64,000 nucleotides of DNA, from NCBI RefSeq assembly GCF_024137025.1, contig NZ_JAMYJR010000010.1, forward strand, positions 1-64,000. The letters are read 5' to 3'. This document shows positions 16,294 to 25,032 of this stretch, in pieces. Under the pieces are notes generated by a model. The model saw only the letters and a list, made by a program, of their open reading frames with translations. It made no database searches and had not been told where the DNA came from. The number at the start of each line of letters is the position of its first letter. The first letter of the stretch is position 1. The translations under genes were made by a program, and so were the position numbers. Origin of the DNA: Paractinoplanes aksuensis (lineage in GTDB: Bacteria > Actinomycetota > Actinomycetes > Mycobacteriales > Micromonosporaceae).

Positions 16294-17181
16294 TCAGTCG
16301 GCCAGGACGGTCGCGAACGCAGTCCGGACGCGGTCGCGGAGCCAGCTGTGGGCGGGGTCGGTGTCGTAGCGCTGATGCCAGGCGGCGACGATCGGCGGGG
16401 TCGGCAGGGCGACCGGCAACGGCACGCTGACCAGTTCGAACGCTTGGGCCAGCGGGCGCCAGGTCAGTTCCGGGGCGGTCAGCACGGCTTCGGTGCGGGC
16501 CACGATGTGGGCCGCGGCGGCAGTGGTCCCGACGGTGGCCAGAATCCGACGCTGCAGGCGCTGTGACTCGAGGATTTCGTCGACCGGGTCGGTCAGGCGG
16601 CCGCGGCGCGAGATGAGCACGTGCGGGCGCCCGGCATAGGCGGCGAGATCCAGCGGCTGGGCCTGGCCCAGAACGGCGACGAAGCGGTCGTGGCCGACGG
16701 TTTCGTGCCGGATCTCGGGCCGGGCCGGAGCGTCGGCGCCGATCTCGAGGTCGACCCGGCCGTGTCGCAGGTCGTCGGTGTCGACGGCCGCCTCGGCCAG
16801 GAACCGCAGCCGTACGTTCGGGGCCTCCGTCATCACGGCCGTCAGCAGCGGTGGAGCGAGTGCCGTGGTCAGCGCGTCGTGGCATTGGAGGGTGAACACG
16901 CGGTCGAGGCCGGCCAGGTCGAGCTCCCGGCTCGGGGCAAGCACTATCTGGGTGCGCCGCAGCAGGTCACCGACCTCTTCGCGGACGGCCAGGGCGTACG
17001 GGGTGGGGGTCATCGTCCGCCCGGTGCGCACCAGGATGTCGTCGCCGGTGAGCCGCCGCAGGCGACCCAGGCTGCGGCTGACCGCGGGGGACGACAGGCG
17101 CAGCCGCTGGGCCGCACCGGCCACGCTGCCCTCCTCGAGCAACGCGTCCAGCACGGTCAGCAGATTCAGGTCTAGTTGCAC
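16294..17181 (-). CDS. LysR-family transcriptional regulator
   Basis: 295 residues. HTH at residues 3-60 (LDLNLLTVLDALLEEGSVAGAAQRLRLSSPAVSRSL read in parts) followed by a substrate-binding domain. Divergent from the IMPase-like/SDR pair at 17248; the 66-bp gap contains the repeated motif GTTGCAC in two positions, a possible binding site. It likely controls the divergent pair and itself. Confidence 0.88.
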   Translation of the reverse strand: MQLDLNLLTVLDALLEEGSVAGAAQRLRLSSPAVSRSLGRLRRLTGDDILVRTGRTMTPTPYALAVREEVGDLLRRTQIVLAPSRELDLAGLDRVFTLQCHDALTTALAPPLLTAVMTEAPNVRLRFLAEAAVDTDDLRHGRVDLEIGADAPARPEIRHETVGHDRFVAVLGQAQPLDLAAYAGRPHVLISRRGRLTDPVDEILESQRLQRRILATVGTTAAAAHIVARTEAVLTAPELTWRPLAQAFELVSVPLPVALPTPPIVAAWHQRYDTDPAHSWLRDRVRTAFATVLAD

Positions 17182-17247
17182 AGTGGTAAATCGTAGCCTA
17201 ACAAGGTTGCACTGGACTTAACGCCCGCTTCGGCCGACAGTCGTTAC

Positions 17248-18012
17248 ATGCAGAAACTCCTGGCCACTACCGTCGAAGCCGTCCGCGAGGCCGCCGCCCG
17301 GGTCAAGCGTCCCGGCACCACCCCGACGACGTCAGCCGAGCTGTTCGCGGCCCTGCGCGCCAACGACGAAGCCGTCACCGCCGTACTGCGGCCCGCGCTG
17401 ATCGACGCCCTCCCGGGTGCACAGTGGAACGACGACGAGCACGGCTCCGGCCCGATGCCCGCCGGTGACTGGTGGGTCGTCGACCCGGTCGGCGGCAACA
17501 TGAACGCCGTGCAGGGGATGCCCGACTGGAACGTCGGCGTCAGCCTGGTCCGCGACGGCCGCCCGGTGCTGGCCGTGCTGCACGCGCCCGTGGCAGGCGA
17601 GACGTTCACCGCGATCGCCGGCGGCGGCGCGCACCTCAACGGCGTACCGCTGAAGGTCTCGGCCAAGACCGACCTGGCGCTCGCCCTGACCGGAACCGGC
17701 CAGGCTCAGCCGACCCGCGACCCGGCCCAGGCCCGCCGGGCCGGTGAAGCCATCGCCTTGATGATGCAAAATGCCCTTTACGTACGATCGTCGGTCCCGG
17801 TCGGCCAGCAGTTGACCCAGGTGGCGGCGGGCCGCATGGACGTGCACTGGCAATTCGAGAACCTGCGCTCCCACATCGCGCCCGTGCTGCTCGTGCTGGA
17901 GGCGGGCGGCACGGTCACCGACCTGGACGGTCAGCCCTGGCAGCTCACCAGCGCCGGCTACGTGGCCGCCGCGCCCGGCCTGCACACGGCCGCCCTGAAG
18001 GTGCTGAGCTGA
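17248..18012 (+). CDS. Inositol-monophosphatase-family protein with altered metal motif
   Basis: 254 residues of the IMPase fold. The core motif reads DWWVVDPVGGNMN (residues 74-86), where canonical family members have DPxDGTxN, so the second metal-binding Asp is replaced by Gly at position 82 and Thr by Asn. The C-terminal part keeps the fold (VAAGRMDVHWQFENLRSHIAPVLLVLEAGG) but lacks the usual WDxAxG Asp. Phosphatase activity may be weak, changed or lost. Start ATG 17248 sits opposite a LysR gene; the next gene begins 2 bp after its stop. Confidence 0.8.
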   Translation: MQKLLATTVEAVREAAARVKRPGTTPTTSAELFAALRANDEAVTAVLRPALIDALPGAQWNDDEHGSGPMPAGDWWVVDPVGGNMNAVQGMPDWNVGVSLVRDGRPVLAVLHAPVAGETFTAIAGGGAHLNGVPLKVSAKTDLALALTGTGQAQPTRDPAQARRAGEAIALMMQNALYVRSSVPVGQQLTQVAAGRMDVHWQFENLRSHIAPVLLVLEAGGTVTDLDGQPWQLTSAGYVAAAPGLHTAALKVLS

Positions 18013-18014
18013 CC

Positions 18015-18623
18015 ATGGAGATCACCGTCCTGGCCGCCTCGGGCGCCACCGGTCTGCAGCTCACCCGTCAGGCCCTGGACCGCGGGCACACGGTCGTCGC
18101 GATCGCCCGCACCCCCGGCCGCATCGCTGTTCCCGACCACCCGCGCCTCACCCGGGTAGCCGCCGACGTCCGTGAACCCAACAGCATCGCCGCTGCCCTG
18201 CACGACCGCGAGGTCGTTGTCTCCGGTCTGGGCATCGCGGGCCGTGACAAGCCGGGCGTCCTGACCGCCGGGGCCCGCGCCCTGTCGCACGGCCGGGTCG
18301 TCTGGCTCGGCGCGTACGGCACGGGCCCGTCCGCCTCGGCGGCCGGGCCCGTCACCCGGGGGTTGCTGCGGCTGCTGGGCGACCAGATCGCCGACAAGGT
18401 CGCGGCGGACGCGCTCGTGCTGGCGGCCGGCGGCACCGTCTTCCACGCGGCGATACTCACCGACGGTCCGCTGAGCCCGGACCGCCGTACCGTGAAGCTG
18501 GGCGACGCTCCGAAGCGCCTGCTGCCCGCCTGCGTCAGCCGCGCCACCGTGGCCGCCGCCCTGCTCGACGAGGCCGAGAACCCTGCGTACGCGGGAAGCA
18601 TTGCTCTGCCGCTGGAGCGCTGA
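18015..18623 (+). CDS. NAD(P)H-binding atypical SDR-like protein
   Basis: 202 residues with the N-terminal nucleotide site ITVLAASGATGLQLTRQAL, typical of NAD(P)H-binding (NmrA/atypical SDR) proteins. No Tyr-x3-Lys active site is evident. It follows the IMPase-like gene by 2 bp and is probably co-transcribed and under the divergent LysR. Reaction unknown. Confidence 0.82.
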   Translation: MEITVLAASGATGLQLTRQALDRGHTVVAIARTPGRIAVPDHPRLTRVAADVREPNSIAAALHDREVVVSGLGIAGRDKPGVLTAGARALSHGRVVWLGAYGTGPSASAAGPVTRGLLRLLGDQIADKVAADALVLAAGGTVFHAAILTDGPLSPDRRTVKLGDAPKRLLPACVSRATVAAALLDEAENPAYAGSIALPLER

Positions 18624-18648
18624 AAGGCGGGCCGCCCGAATCGGCGTG

Positions 18649-20514
18649 TCAGTCGGCCAGCGTCTCCAGGGGTTGCAGGGTCTCGCCGCGGCGGACGAAG
18701 GTGCGCAGCGCGACCAGTTCGCCCGCGTCGAAGCCCCGGATGCGTACCACCGCGGCCCCGCCGCAGTTGACCACCTCGATCGGGCCCGGGTTGCCGCCCA
18801 GGTCGGCGCTGTAACGGGGTCGGCCGTCCACCTCGAAGTCGGCCCGGTCGATCCCGAGCACCCCGAACGTGGCCGTGATCGAGCCTTCGACCTCGGACAG
18901 CTCCACCTCGAAGCGGCGCGGCGGCGACTTGTCGAGCAGCTTGACCGCGGCCGCCAGCAGGTCGGCGTCGTCCTCCACGATGTCGCGCCGGGTCGACAGG
19001 TGGCGTTCGTCGGGCACCACGCCGTAGTCCTCGAGCGGGGTGCCCGCGTTGGCCGCGACCCGCAGCACGCGCCGGATCACCAGCGACAGCCCGGCGCCCA
19101 GCGGCAGCGCCTTGTACGGCACCTCGCTCTGCCCGGCCAGCGCCCCGATCAGGTCGCCCAGCTGCCACACGTTGCCGCCACCGGCGCCGGTGTTGCCGTC
19201 GGTGCCGAGCACCCGGCCGATCCCGTTGTCCTGGAAGCCGGCCGCGAAGATGTCGGTGGCCGAGTAGCAGCGGGCGTCGGTCAGCAGCACGACCGGGCCG
19301 AAGTAGCTCTGCGGCACGGCCTCGAACCACTCGCGCTCGGTGAACGGGACGCCGGCCGAGTAGGGGGCGCCCGATTCGAGCGACTGCTCCATCGACTTGA
19401 GCCACGGCCGCAGGCTGTCGTTGGTGCGGCACATGCGCAGGTTGAGCGCGGTCACCGCGAACTGGGCGGGTTCGGGCTCGACCGGCTTCGCGGTCAGCGC
19501 CTGCAGGCACAGCTCGGACGCGACCACCGCGCCGCCGCCGTTGCCGCGCACGTCCAGCACCAGCCCGTCCGGCGGCAGCACGGCCAGCAGCCGGGCGAAC
19601 TCCTGCACGAAGGCGACGATCCCGCCCGCCGTCGGCATGAACGTGCGAATGCGCAGATGCCCGACCGTACGCCCACCGACGGTGACCCGGCGGGCCTCGA
19701 ACACGGTGGTCAGCTCGGGGCTGACCGGCACCACCTCGGGACCGGGCGCGGCGGCCCGCCCGGCCAGCGCGGCCGGGGCGAACAGTTCGGCCCGCAGCCG
19801 GGCCAGCTGAGCGCCCTCGACGTCGACGCCGAGCGGGGTGTCGGCCACGGCCGCGGTGGCGGTCTCGATCGGGGTCGCGCTCCACGTCAGGCGGATCTCG
19901 CGAGGCTTCCGGTCGTCGTCCAGATAGCCCAGCGTGATCCATTCCTCGTCCGGCGGGGCCGCGAAGGCCAACGATCGTACGGTGAACATCTGCACGGCCC
20001 GGGCGTGCCGGGCGTCCGCGTTGGCGCCCGGCAGCCCCTCGCCGAACCGTTCGATCGCACGCGCGATCGGCACGCCGTTCCAGTGCGTCACCTCGACACC
20101 GAACCGGAACGCCTCGTCGCCCAGGTCGGGCTGCCCGGCCTGGCGCCGGCTGACCAGGTAGCGGCGGCGGCCGTCCTCGGTGAACTCCTTGAGCAGGAAC
20201 GGCAGGAACACGGCGACACCGTTGAACGGCTGCGGCAACGTGTACCGGGTGTGCAGGTCGCGCAGCGAGTTGAACACGTCGAGCAGCTCGCGGTGCATCC
20301 GCCATTCCAGCTCGGGGTCGCCGTCGCGGCCCAGCCGTTGCAGCAGCAATCGCAGCCGCTGCAACGGGTTGATGCCGTAGCGGGCCACTTTGAACGGCAG
20401 CAGCGCGTAGTTCTGTTCGAGCAGCAGCAGCGCCTGCTCGACGATCAACCGCCGCTGGGCCGGGGTGAGCCGACCGGGCTCGGTCTGGCCGAGAAAGTCG
20501 GTGAGCGACGTCAT
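18649..20514 (-). CDS. S41-family (tail-specific/C-terminal-processing) peptidase
   Basis: 621 residues from ATG 20514. The C-terminal half has the S41 catalytic core: DGLVLDVRGNGGGAVVA, then VVLLTDARCYSATDIFAAGFQ with the nucleophilic Ser, and GVVPDERHLSTRRD near the end. A Lys partner is not obvious by eye. No signal peptide is visible, so it appears cytoplasmic, unlike most CtpA proteases. The N-terminal 200 residues are helical and family-specific. Single gene, divergent from a LysR remnant. Confidence 0.82.
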   Translation of the reverse strand: MTSLTDFLGQTEPGRLTPAQRRLIVEQALLLLEQNYALLPFKVARYGINPLQRLRLLLQRLGRDGDPELEWRMHRELLDVFNSLRDLHTRYTLPQPFNGVAVFLPFLLKEFTEDGRRRYLVSRRQAGQPDLGDEAFRFGVEVTHWNGVPIARAIERFGEGLPGANADARHARAVQMFTVRSLAFAAPPDEEWITLGYLDDDRKPREIRLTWSATPIETATAAVADTPLGVDVEGAQLARLRAELFAPAALAGRAAAPGPEVVPVSPELTTVFEARRVTVGGRTVGHLRIRTFMPTAGGIVAFVQEFARLLAVLPPDGLVLDVRGNGGGAVVASELCLQALTAKPVEPEPAQFAVTALNLRMCRTNDSLRPWLKSMEQSLESGAPYSAGVPFTEREWFEAVPQSYFGPVVLLTDARCYSATDIFAAGFQDNGIGRVLGTDGNTGAGGGNVWQLGDLIGALAGQSEVPYKALPLGAGLSLVIRRVLRVAANAGTPLEDYGVVPDERHLSTRRDIVEDDADLLAAAVKLLDKSPPRRFEVELSEVEGSITATFGVLGIDRADFEVDGRPRYSADLGGNPGPIEVVNCGGAAVVRIRGFDAGELVALRTFVRRGETLQPLETLAD

Positions 20515-20542
20515 CTCCGCAGCGTAGGGCGGTGCGGAGCCG

Positions 20543-21208
20543 ATGGCGCTGTCCGATCGCCGACGCCGGTCCGGCTCAGGGGCGGGCCGACACGTCCCAG
20601 CTGGTGGTCGACGCTGGGTGCTGCCCTCGCACGCGCAGGCGGCCCGGGTCGCCGACGGCCGCCTCGACCTGGCCATCTGCTGGGTGCCGGACAGCACGCT
20701 GATCGACGACCGGCTCGAGGCCCGCCTGCTCGGCTCCGATCGTCTCTACGCGATCAGCACCGGCACCGCCACCACGCCGATCCGGGCCCGCGACACGACG
20801 GTGCTGATCGACGCCGACGAGACCAGCTGGTGGTCGTGGAACCGCTGGGCCAAGTCGATGGCCACCGAGTGCGGCGCCCACACGGTCGACGTTCCCGAGG
20901 GCGGCTCGACCGGGCACGCCTTCTTCGACCACGTCCGCCGCCTGGGCCGCCCCCTGGTCAACAATCCCAAGGGTCAGACCGCGCCGGTGCCGCCCGACCT
21001 GGTGGCCCGCCCGATCCAGCACCCGGCCGTCTATTGGACGTGGTCGCTGGTCTCGCGGCGCGACGAGCCCCGGGCCGCCGTGCGGGCGCTGGTCGAGGCC
21101 CTGACCCGCTCGGTCGACCGGCTCTGCCTGGAGGACCCGAACGCCTGGCTCCCCGCCGACGACCCGCACCGCGCTAATGCACAGGCAATCGCCGGCGGTA
21201 CGGCGTAG
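20543..21208 (+). pseudogene. LysR substrate-binding-domain remnant, HTH missing
   Basis: The readable part begins about residue 26 (WVLPSHAQAARVADGRLDLAICWVPDS) and continues as a LysR effector-binding domain to the stop at 21208. The first about 90 residues, including the DNA-binding helix-turn-helix, are absent: the upstream sequence runs into the start region of the S41 peptidase gene and shows no HTH in any frame. It is best read as a 5'-deleted gene. Its last 35 bp overlap the convergent Gfo/Idh/MocA gene. Confidence 0.7.
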
Positions 21209-22316
21209 TCGCCCACGGCACACCCAGCTCCGACGGCAGCCTCAGCTCGGCCGCGGCCCGCCGCAGCAGCGCGTTGATCCCCGGGATCGTCCGGTTCGGC
21301 CCGTCGACATAGCTTTTTATGCGGTGCGGCTCGGGTGCATCGGGCAAGGTCAGGGCTTCCAGTACGGCGGTGAAGTCGGCCGTCGCGGCCAGCGGCGCCA
21401 GCAGCGGCGTGCTCTCGGCGCGATGCCGCAACAGGTCGCTGAGCAGATCCGTGCGCCCCGGCACTTCAACCATCCCGGACCCGGGCGGGCCCGAGGCGGG
21501 CGAGCCTGGGTTCGGTGGGCCGGAACCCGGGAGGGACAGCCGGTCGGTCGGATATTCGAGCACCGCCGTCCCGTCCGGCCCGCGCGCTTCGATCTCGCCG
21601 GCGATGAAGTCCTCCCCGGCCAGCGTGACCGCGATGAGAAGCGGCAGCCCACTCTCGAACGTGATGCGGGCGAAGGCCGTGTCCTCGACCTCGATGTCCC
21701 GCACCCGGTACCGCTCGACCTGCAGCTGGCGCGGCCGCCCCGCACCGGCCGCCGTGCCCGCGGCGAGCGCCTGCATCACGGCGTGGGCCAGCGGATTGAC
21801 CAGCACACCGTCGACGACGGGCCGGCCGTCGACCACCCGCCGCCCGGCCCACGGCGACCGGGCGTAGTAGCTGTCGTCGCGTTTCCACGACGCCACAGCG
21901 CTCAGACCACTCGTCTTCGGCGACAATGCATCGCGGAATCGGGCCCAGGCCATCGATCCGAGCGCCTGAAACCCGACCTGGCACGACCGACCAGCCTCGT
22001 CGAGGGCAGCCAGCAGCGTCTCGTGCGCGGCCACCGACGTGACCGGCGGCTTCTCCAGCAACAGGTCACAGCCGGCTTCGATCGCGTCGAGGGCGATCGG
22101 CAGGTGAGTATGCGGCGGGGTGCAGATCACGACCACGTCCGGCCGCGTCGTCTCCAACAGCTCGCGGTGGTCGCTGAACGCGGGCGCGTCCGGCGCCGGG
22201 TCGATCGGCTGCACGTCAGCCAGCCCGACCAGCTTGACCCCGGACAGCTCGGCGATCCGCCGCCGATGCCAGCGCCCGTGCCCGTTGGCCCCGATCAACG
22301 CCACCCGCGTCGCCAT
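21174..22316 (-). CDS. Gfo/Idh/MocA-family oxidoreductase (uronate operon, last gene)
   Basis: 380 residues. N-terminal Rossmann site ATRVALIGANGHGRWH, then VVVICTPPHTHLPIALDAIEAG and the LLLEKPPVTS motif carrying the conserved EKP Lys. The C-terminal domain includes DGVLVNPLAHAVMQAL. It starts at ATG 22316, overlapping the stop of the mannitol dehydrogenase-type gene (TGATG), so it is coupled to the uronate operon. Substrate unknown, probably a sugar acid or sugar. Confidence 0.87.
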   Translation of the reverse strand: MATRVALIGANGHGRWHRRRIAELSGVKLVGLADVQPIDPAPDAPAFSDHRELLETTRPDVVVICTPPHTHLPIALDAIEAGCDLLLEKPPVTSVAAHETLLAALDEAGRSCQVGFQALGSMAWARFRDALSPKTSGLSAVASWKRDDSYYARSPWAGRRVVDGRPVVDGVLVNPLAHAVMQALAAGTAAGAGRPRQLQVERYRVRDIEVEDTAFARITFESGLPLLIAVTLAGEDFIAGEIEARGPDGTAVLEYPTDRLSLPGSGPPNPGSPASGPPGSGMVEVPGRTDLLSDLLRHRAESTPLLAPLAATADFTAVLEALTLPDAPEPHRIKSYVDGPNRTIPGINALLRRAAAELRLPSELGVPWATTPYRRRLPVH

Positions 22317-23764
22317 CAGGCGCCGGCCAGGGTGGCGGCGACGCCGTGTTTTTCCAGGGCCGTCAGCCATCCGACCAGTTCGGCCCGCAGTTCGGCGTCC
22401 TCGGCCAGCTCGGGGCTGAAGACTGTGTCCAATCCGAGCAGCGCGTCGACCACGCCGTCCGGGGTGGCAGGGCCGGCGGCGAGACGGGCCCGGATCCGTT
22501 CCGCGAGGGGGTCGTCGAGCGGCAGCGGGTTGCCCTCGTCGGAAACTCCTTGGACGAAGCGCATCCAGGCCGCCACCACCAGCGTCGCCCAGCGGGGCAT
22601 CGCGCCGGCCTCGCGGCGCTGCTGGATCGTGTGCAGCACCCGGGGTGGCAGCTTCTGCGTGCCGTCCCCGGCCACCTGTGTGGTCCGGTACTCGATGGCC
22701 GGGTTGGCGAACCGGGTCAGCACCTGCTCGCCGTACTCGAGGGTGTCGACCCCCGGCGGCGGCACCAGGCTCGGCGCGATGTCCTCGGCGATGAGCCGCC
22801 GCACCATGTCGGCCATGCCCGGCAGGTGGAGCGCGGCCGCGATGGTCTCCCGCCCGGCCACCGCCCCCAGATAGGCGATCGCCGAGTGCACGCCGTTGAG
22901 CGTCCGCAGCTTCAACGTCTCCCACGGGCGCGGGTCGCCGGTCAGCACCGCCCCGGCCTGCTCCCAGGCCGGTCGCCCGGCGGGGAAGTTGTCCTCGATC
23001 ACCCAGGCCGAGTACGGCTCGCCGTTGACCGCGGCCCGGTCGCGCACGCCCAGCGTCCGCGCCGCCAGGTCGAACGTCGCAGCCGTGGTGGCGGGCACGA
23101 TGCGGTCGACCATCGTGCCGGGGCAGGTCACGTTCTGGTGGACCCAGCCGCTGATGCCCTTGGCCACGGCCAGCGTGTCGATCAGGCCGCGCATCCGGTG
23201 CCCGTTGGCCGGCAGGTTGTCACAGCTGACCAGGGCGATCGGCCCCGCGTCGGCCCGGCGCCGGGCGCACAGGCCGCGGATGAGCAGGCCCGGCACCGTA
23301 CGCGGGGCCCGGTCGGTCTCGAGGTCGGCCCGCAGTTCGTCGTCGAGCAGCAGGCGGCCGGTGGCGCCGTCGAGGCGATAACCCTTTTCGGTCACCGTGA
23401 GCGTCACGATTTTGACCGCCGGGTCGGCCAGCTGGGCCACCACGGCGTCGGGGTCGGCCGCGGCCAGCATCTGCCCGGCCGACGCGCCGATGACCCGGGT
23501 GCTGGTGCCCTCGGGGCCGAGCGTGGTCACGCTGAACAGCCCGTCCTGGGCCCGGATGGCGTCGACGATCCGGGGCGAGCTGGGCGCGACGTGCACGATG
23601 CCCCAGTCGCCGCCGGCCGCGGCCATCGCGTCCTCGGTGAACACGGCCTGGTGGGCCCGGTGGAAGGCGCTGACGCCCAGATGGACGATTCCGGCTCGGG
23701 GTGCCGCGATCCGGGGGCGGCTCTCGACCGGGACGGCGTTCAGGGCAGCGCGGCTCAGTTCCAT
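22316..23764 (-). CDS. Mannitol dehydrogenase family, probable tagaturonate/fructuronate reductase
   Basis: 482-residue long-chain polyol dehydrogenase. N-terminal motif GIVHLGVSAFHRAHQAVFTED, the NxxxNG/catalytic region TLKLRTLNGVHSAIAYLG with the Lys-Asn-His set of the family, and FANPAIEYRTTQVAGDGTQKLPPR. In context with UxaC it most likely reduces fructuronate to mannonate or tagaturonate to altronate (UxuB/UxaB role), although mannitol or arabitol activity cannot be excluded. ATG 23764 overlaps the upstream dehydratase gene by 10 bp. Confidence 0.87.
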   Translation of the reverse strand: MELSRAALNAVPVESRPRIAAPRAGIVHLGVSAFHRAHQAVFTEDAMAAAGGDWGIVHVAPSSPRIVDAIRAQDGLFSVTTLGPEGTSTRVIGASAGQMLAAADPDAVVAQLADPAVKIVTLTVTEKGYRLDGATGRLLLDDELRADLETDRAPRTVPGLLIRGLCARRRADAGPIALVSCDNLPANGHRMRGLIDTLAVAKGISGWVHQNVTCPGTMVDRIVPATTAATFDLAARTLGVRDRAAVNGEPYSAWVIEDNFPAGRPAWEQAGAVLTGDPRPWETLKLRTLNGVHSAIAYLGAVAGRETIAAALHLPGMADMVRRLIAEDIAPSLVPPPGVDTLEYGEQVLTRFANPAIEYRTTQVAGDGTQKLPPRVLHTIQQRREAGAMPRWATLVVAAWMRFVQGVSDEGNPLPLDDPLAERIRARLAAGPATPDGVVDALLGLDTVFSPELAEDAELRAELVGWLTALEKHGVAATLAGA

Positions 23765-25032
23765 GCCGGGCCGTCCGGGAACGAGAACTCGGCGATCGAG
23801 GCGGGCCGCAGGTCGGAGCTGTAGCCGGGCTGCTCCGGCACCAGGTAGCGGCCGTCGCGGGTGCGGACCGGGTCGGTGAAATGCTCGTGCAGATGGTCGA
23901 CGTACTCGATCATGCGGCCGTCCAGCGCCGTGCCGACGCGCAGATAGTCGAAGATCGCCAGGTGCTGCACCAGCTCGCACAGGCCGACCCCGCCCGCGTG
24001 CGGGCACACCGGCACACCGAACTTCGCGGCCAGCAGCAGTTCGGCCAGCACCTCGGGGATGCCCGCGACCCGGCACGCGTCGACCTGCATGACGCCGATC
24101 GCCTCGGCCTGCAGCAGCTGCTTGAAGATGACCCGGTTGGCCGCGACCTCGCCGGTGGCGACCCGGATCGGGGCCACCGCGCGCTGGATGCGCGCGTGGC
24201 CCAGCACGTCGTCGGGGTGGGTCGGCTCCTCGATCCAGTACGGGTCGAACTCGGCCAGCCGGGCCATGTTGGCGATCGCCTCGTCGACGCCCCAGATCTG
24301 GTTGGCATCCATCATGAGCAGCGCGTCGGGACCGATCTCGGCCCGGATGATCGCGGCCCGGCGCAGGTCGTCCTCGATCGGGCCGCCGACCTTCATCTTC
24401 ATGGCCCGCCAGCCCTCGGCGTAGGCCTGCCGGCTCAGGGCGCGCACTTTGTCGTCGGGGTACCCGAGCCATCCCACGCTCGTGGTGTACGAGGGGAAGC
24501 CGTCCCGCCGCAGGCCGGCCAGCCGGTCCTCGAGTCCGACGCGGCCCTTGTCGAGGATCGCCGCCGCCTCCTCCGGCGTGAGCGCGTCGTCGATGTGCCG
24601 GAAGTCCACGCACGCCACGAGCTCGTCGGTCGGCAGTTCGGCCAGCAACTGCCACATCGGTTTGCCGGCGACCTTGGCCCGGACGTCCCAGACGGCGTTG
24701 ATCAGGGCGCCGGTGGCCATGTGGAGCGCGCCCTTCTCGGGCCCGATCCAGCGGAGCTGGGGGTGGGCCGTGAGCAGCCGCGGCGGTTCTGCGGTCAGGT
24801 CTGTCACGCTCCGCCCCAGCAGAAGCGGGGCCATGGCGCGTACGGAATCGCAGGTGATCTCGTTGCCCTGGCCGTTGGTAAAAGTGAAGCCGGTTCCGAT
24901 GTGATCGGAATCGGTCTGGAGCTCGACGTAGGTCGCGCTGTAGTCCCCCCGGTTGATCGAGTCGGAGCCGTCACCGGCCGCGGCGGTGGGGAACCGGACG
25001 TCGTGCACCTCGAAGCCGGTGATCGTGGTCAT
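23755..25032 (-). CDS. Enolase-superfamily sugar-acid dehydratase (L-fuconate dehydratase-like)
   Basis: 425 residues, mandelate racemase/muconate lactonizing type. Barrel residues: the catalytic MKMKVGG (KxK), metal ligands in LMMDANQIWG (Asp), YWIEEPTHPDD (Glu) and VATGEVAANR (Glu), and the catalytic His in CPHAGGVGLCE. The N-terminus ITGFEVHDVRFPT resembles L-fuconate dehydratases. In this operon, dehydration of altronate or mannonate to 2-keto-3-deoxygluconate would complete the uronate route, as no UxaA/UxuA is present; that is inference. ATG 25032 overlaps the uxaC stop by 4 bp. Confidence 0.87.
   Translation of the reverse strand: MTTITGFEVHDVRFPTAAAGDGSDSINRGDYSATYVELQTDSDHIGTGFTFTNGQGNEITCDSVRAMAPLLLGRSVTDLTAEPPRLLTAHPQLRWIGPEKGALHMATGALINAVWDVRAKVAGKPMWQLLAELPTDELVACVDFRHIDDALTPEEAAAILDKGRVGLEDRLAGLRRDGFPSYTTSVGWLGYPDDKVRALSRQAYAEGWRAMKMKVGGPIEDDLRRAAIIRAEIGPDALLMMDANQIWGVDEAIANMARLAEFDPYWIEEPTHPDDVLGHARIQRAVAPIRVATGEVAANRVIFKQLLQAEAIGVMQVDACRVAGIPEVLAELLLAAKFGVPVCPHAGGVGLCELVQHLAIFDYLRVGTALDGRMIEYVDHLHEHFTDPVRTRDGRYLVPEQPGYSSDLRPASIAEFSFPDGPAWN

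Noticed and set aside
18601..21177. 858-codon open frame antisense to the S41 peptidase
   Set aside because: Shadow frame; the peptidase catalytic motifs are on the minus strand.
22316..24655. One 779-codon frame that would fuse extra sequence to the mannitol-dehydrogenase-type gene
   Set aside because: The first 297 codons overlap the dehydratase gene out of frame; the family N-terminus begins right after ATG 23764.
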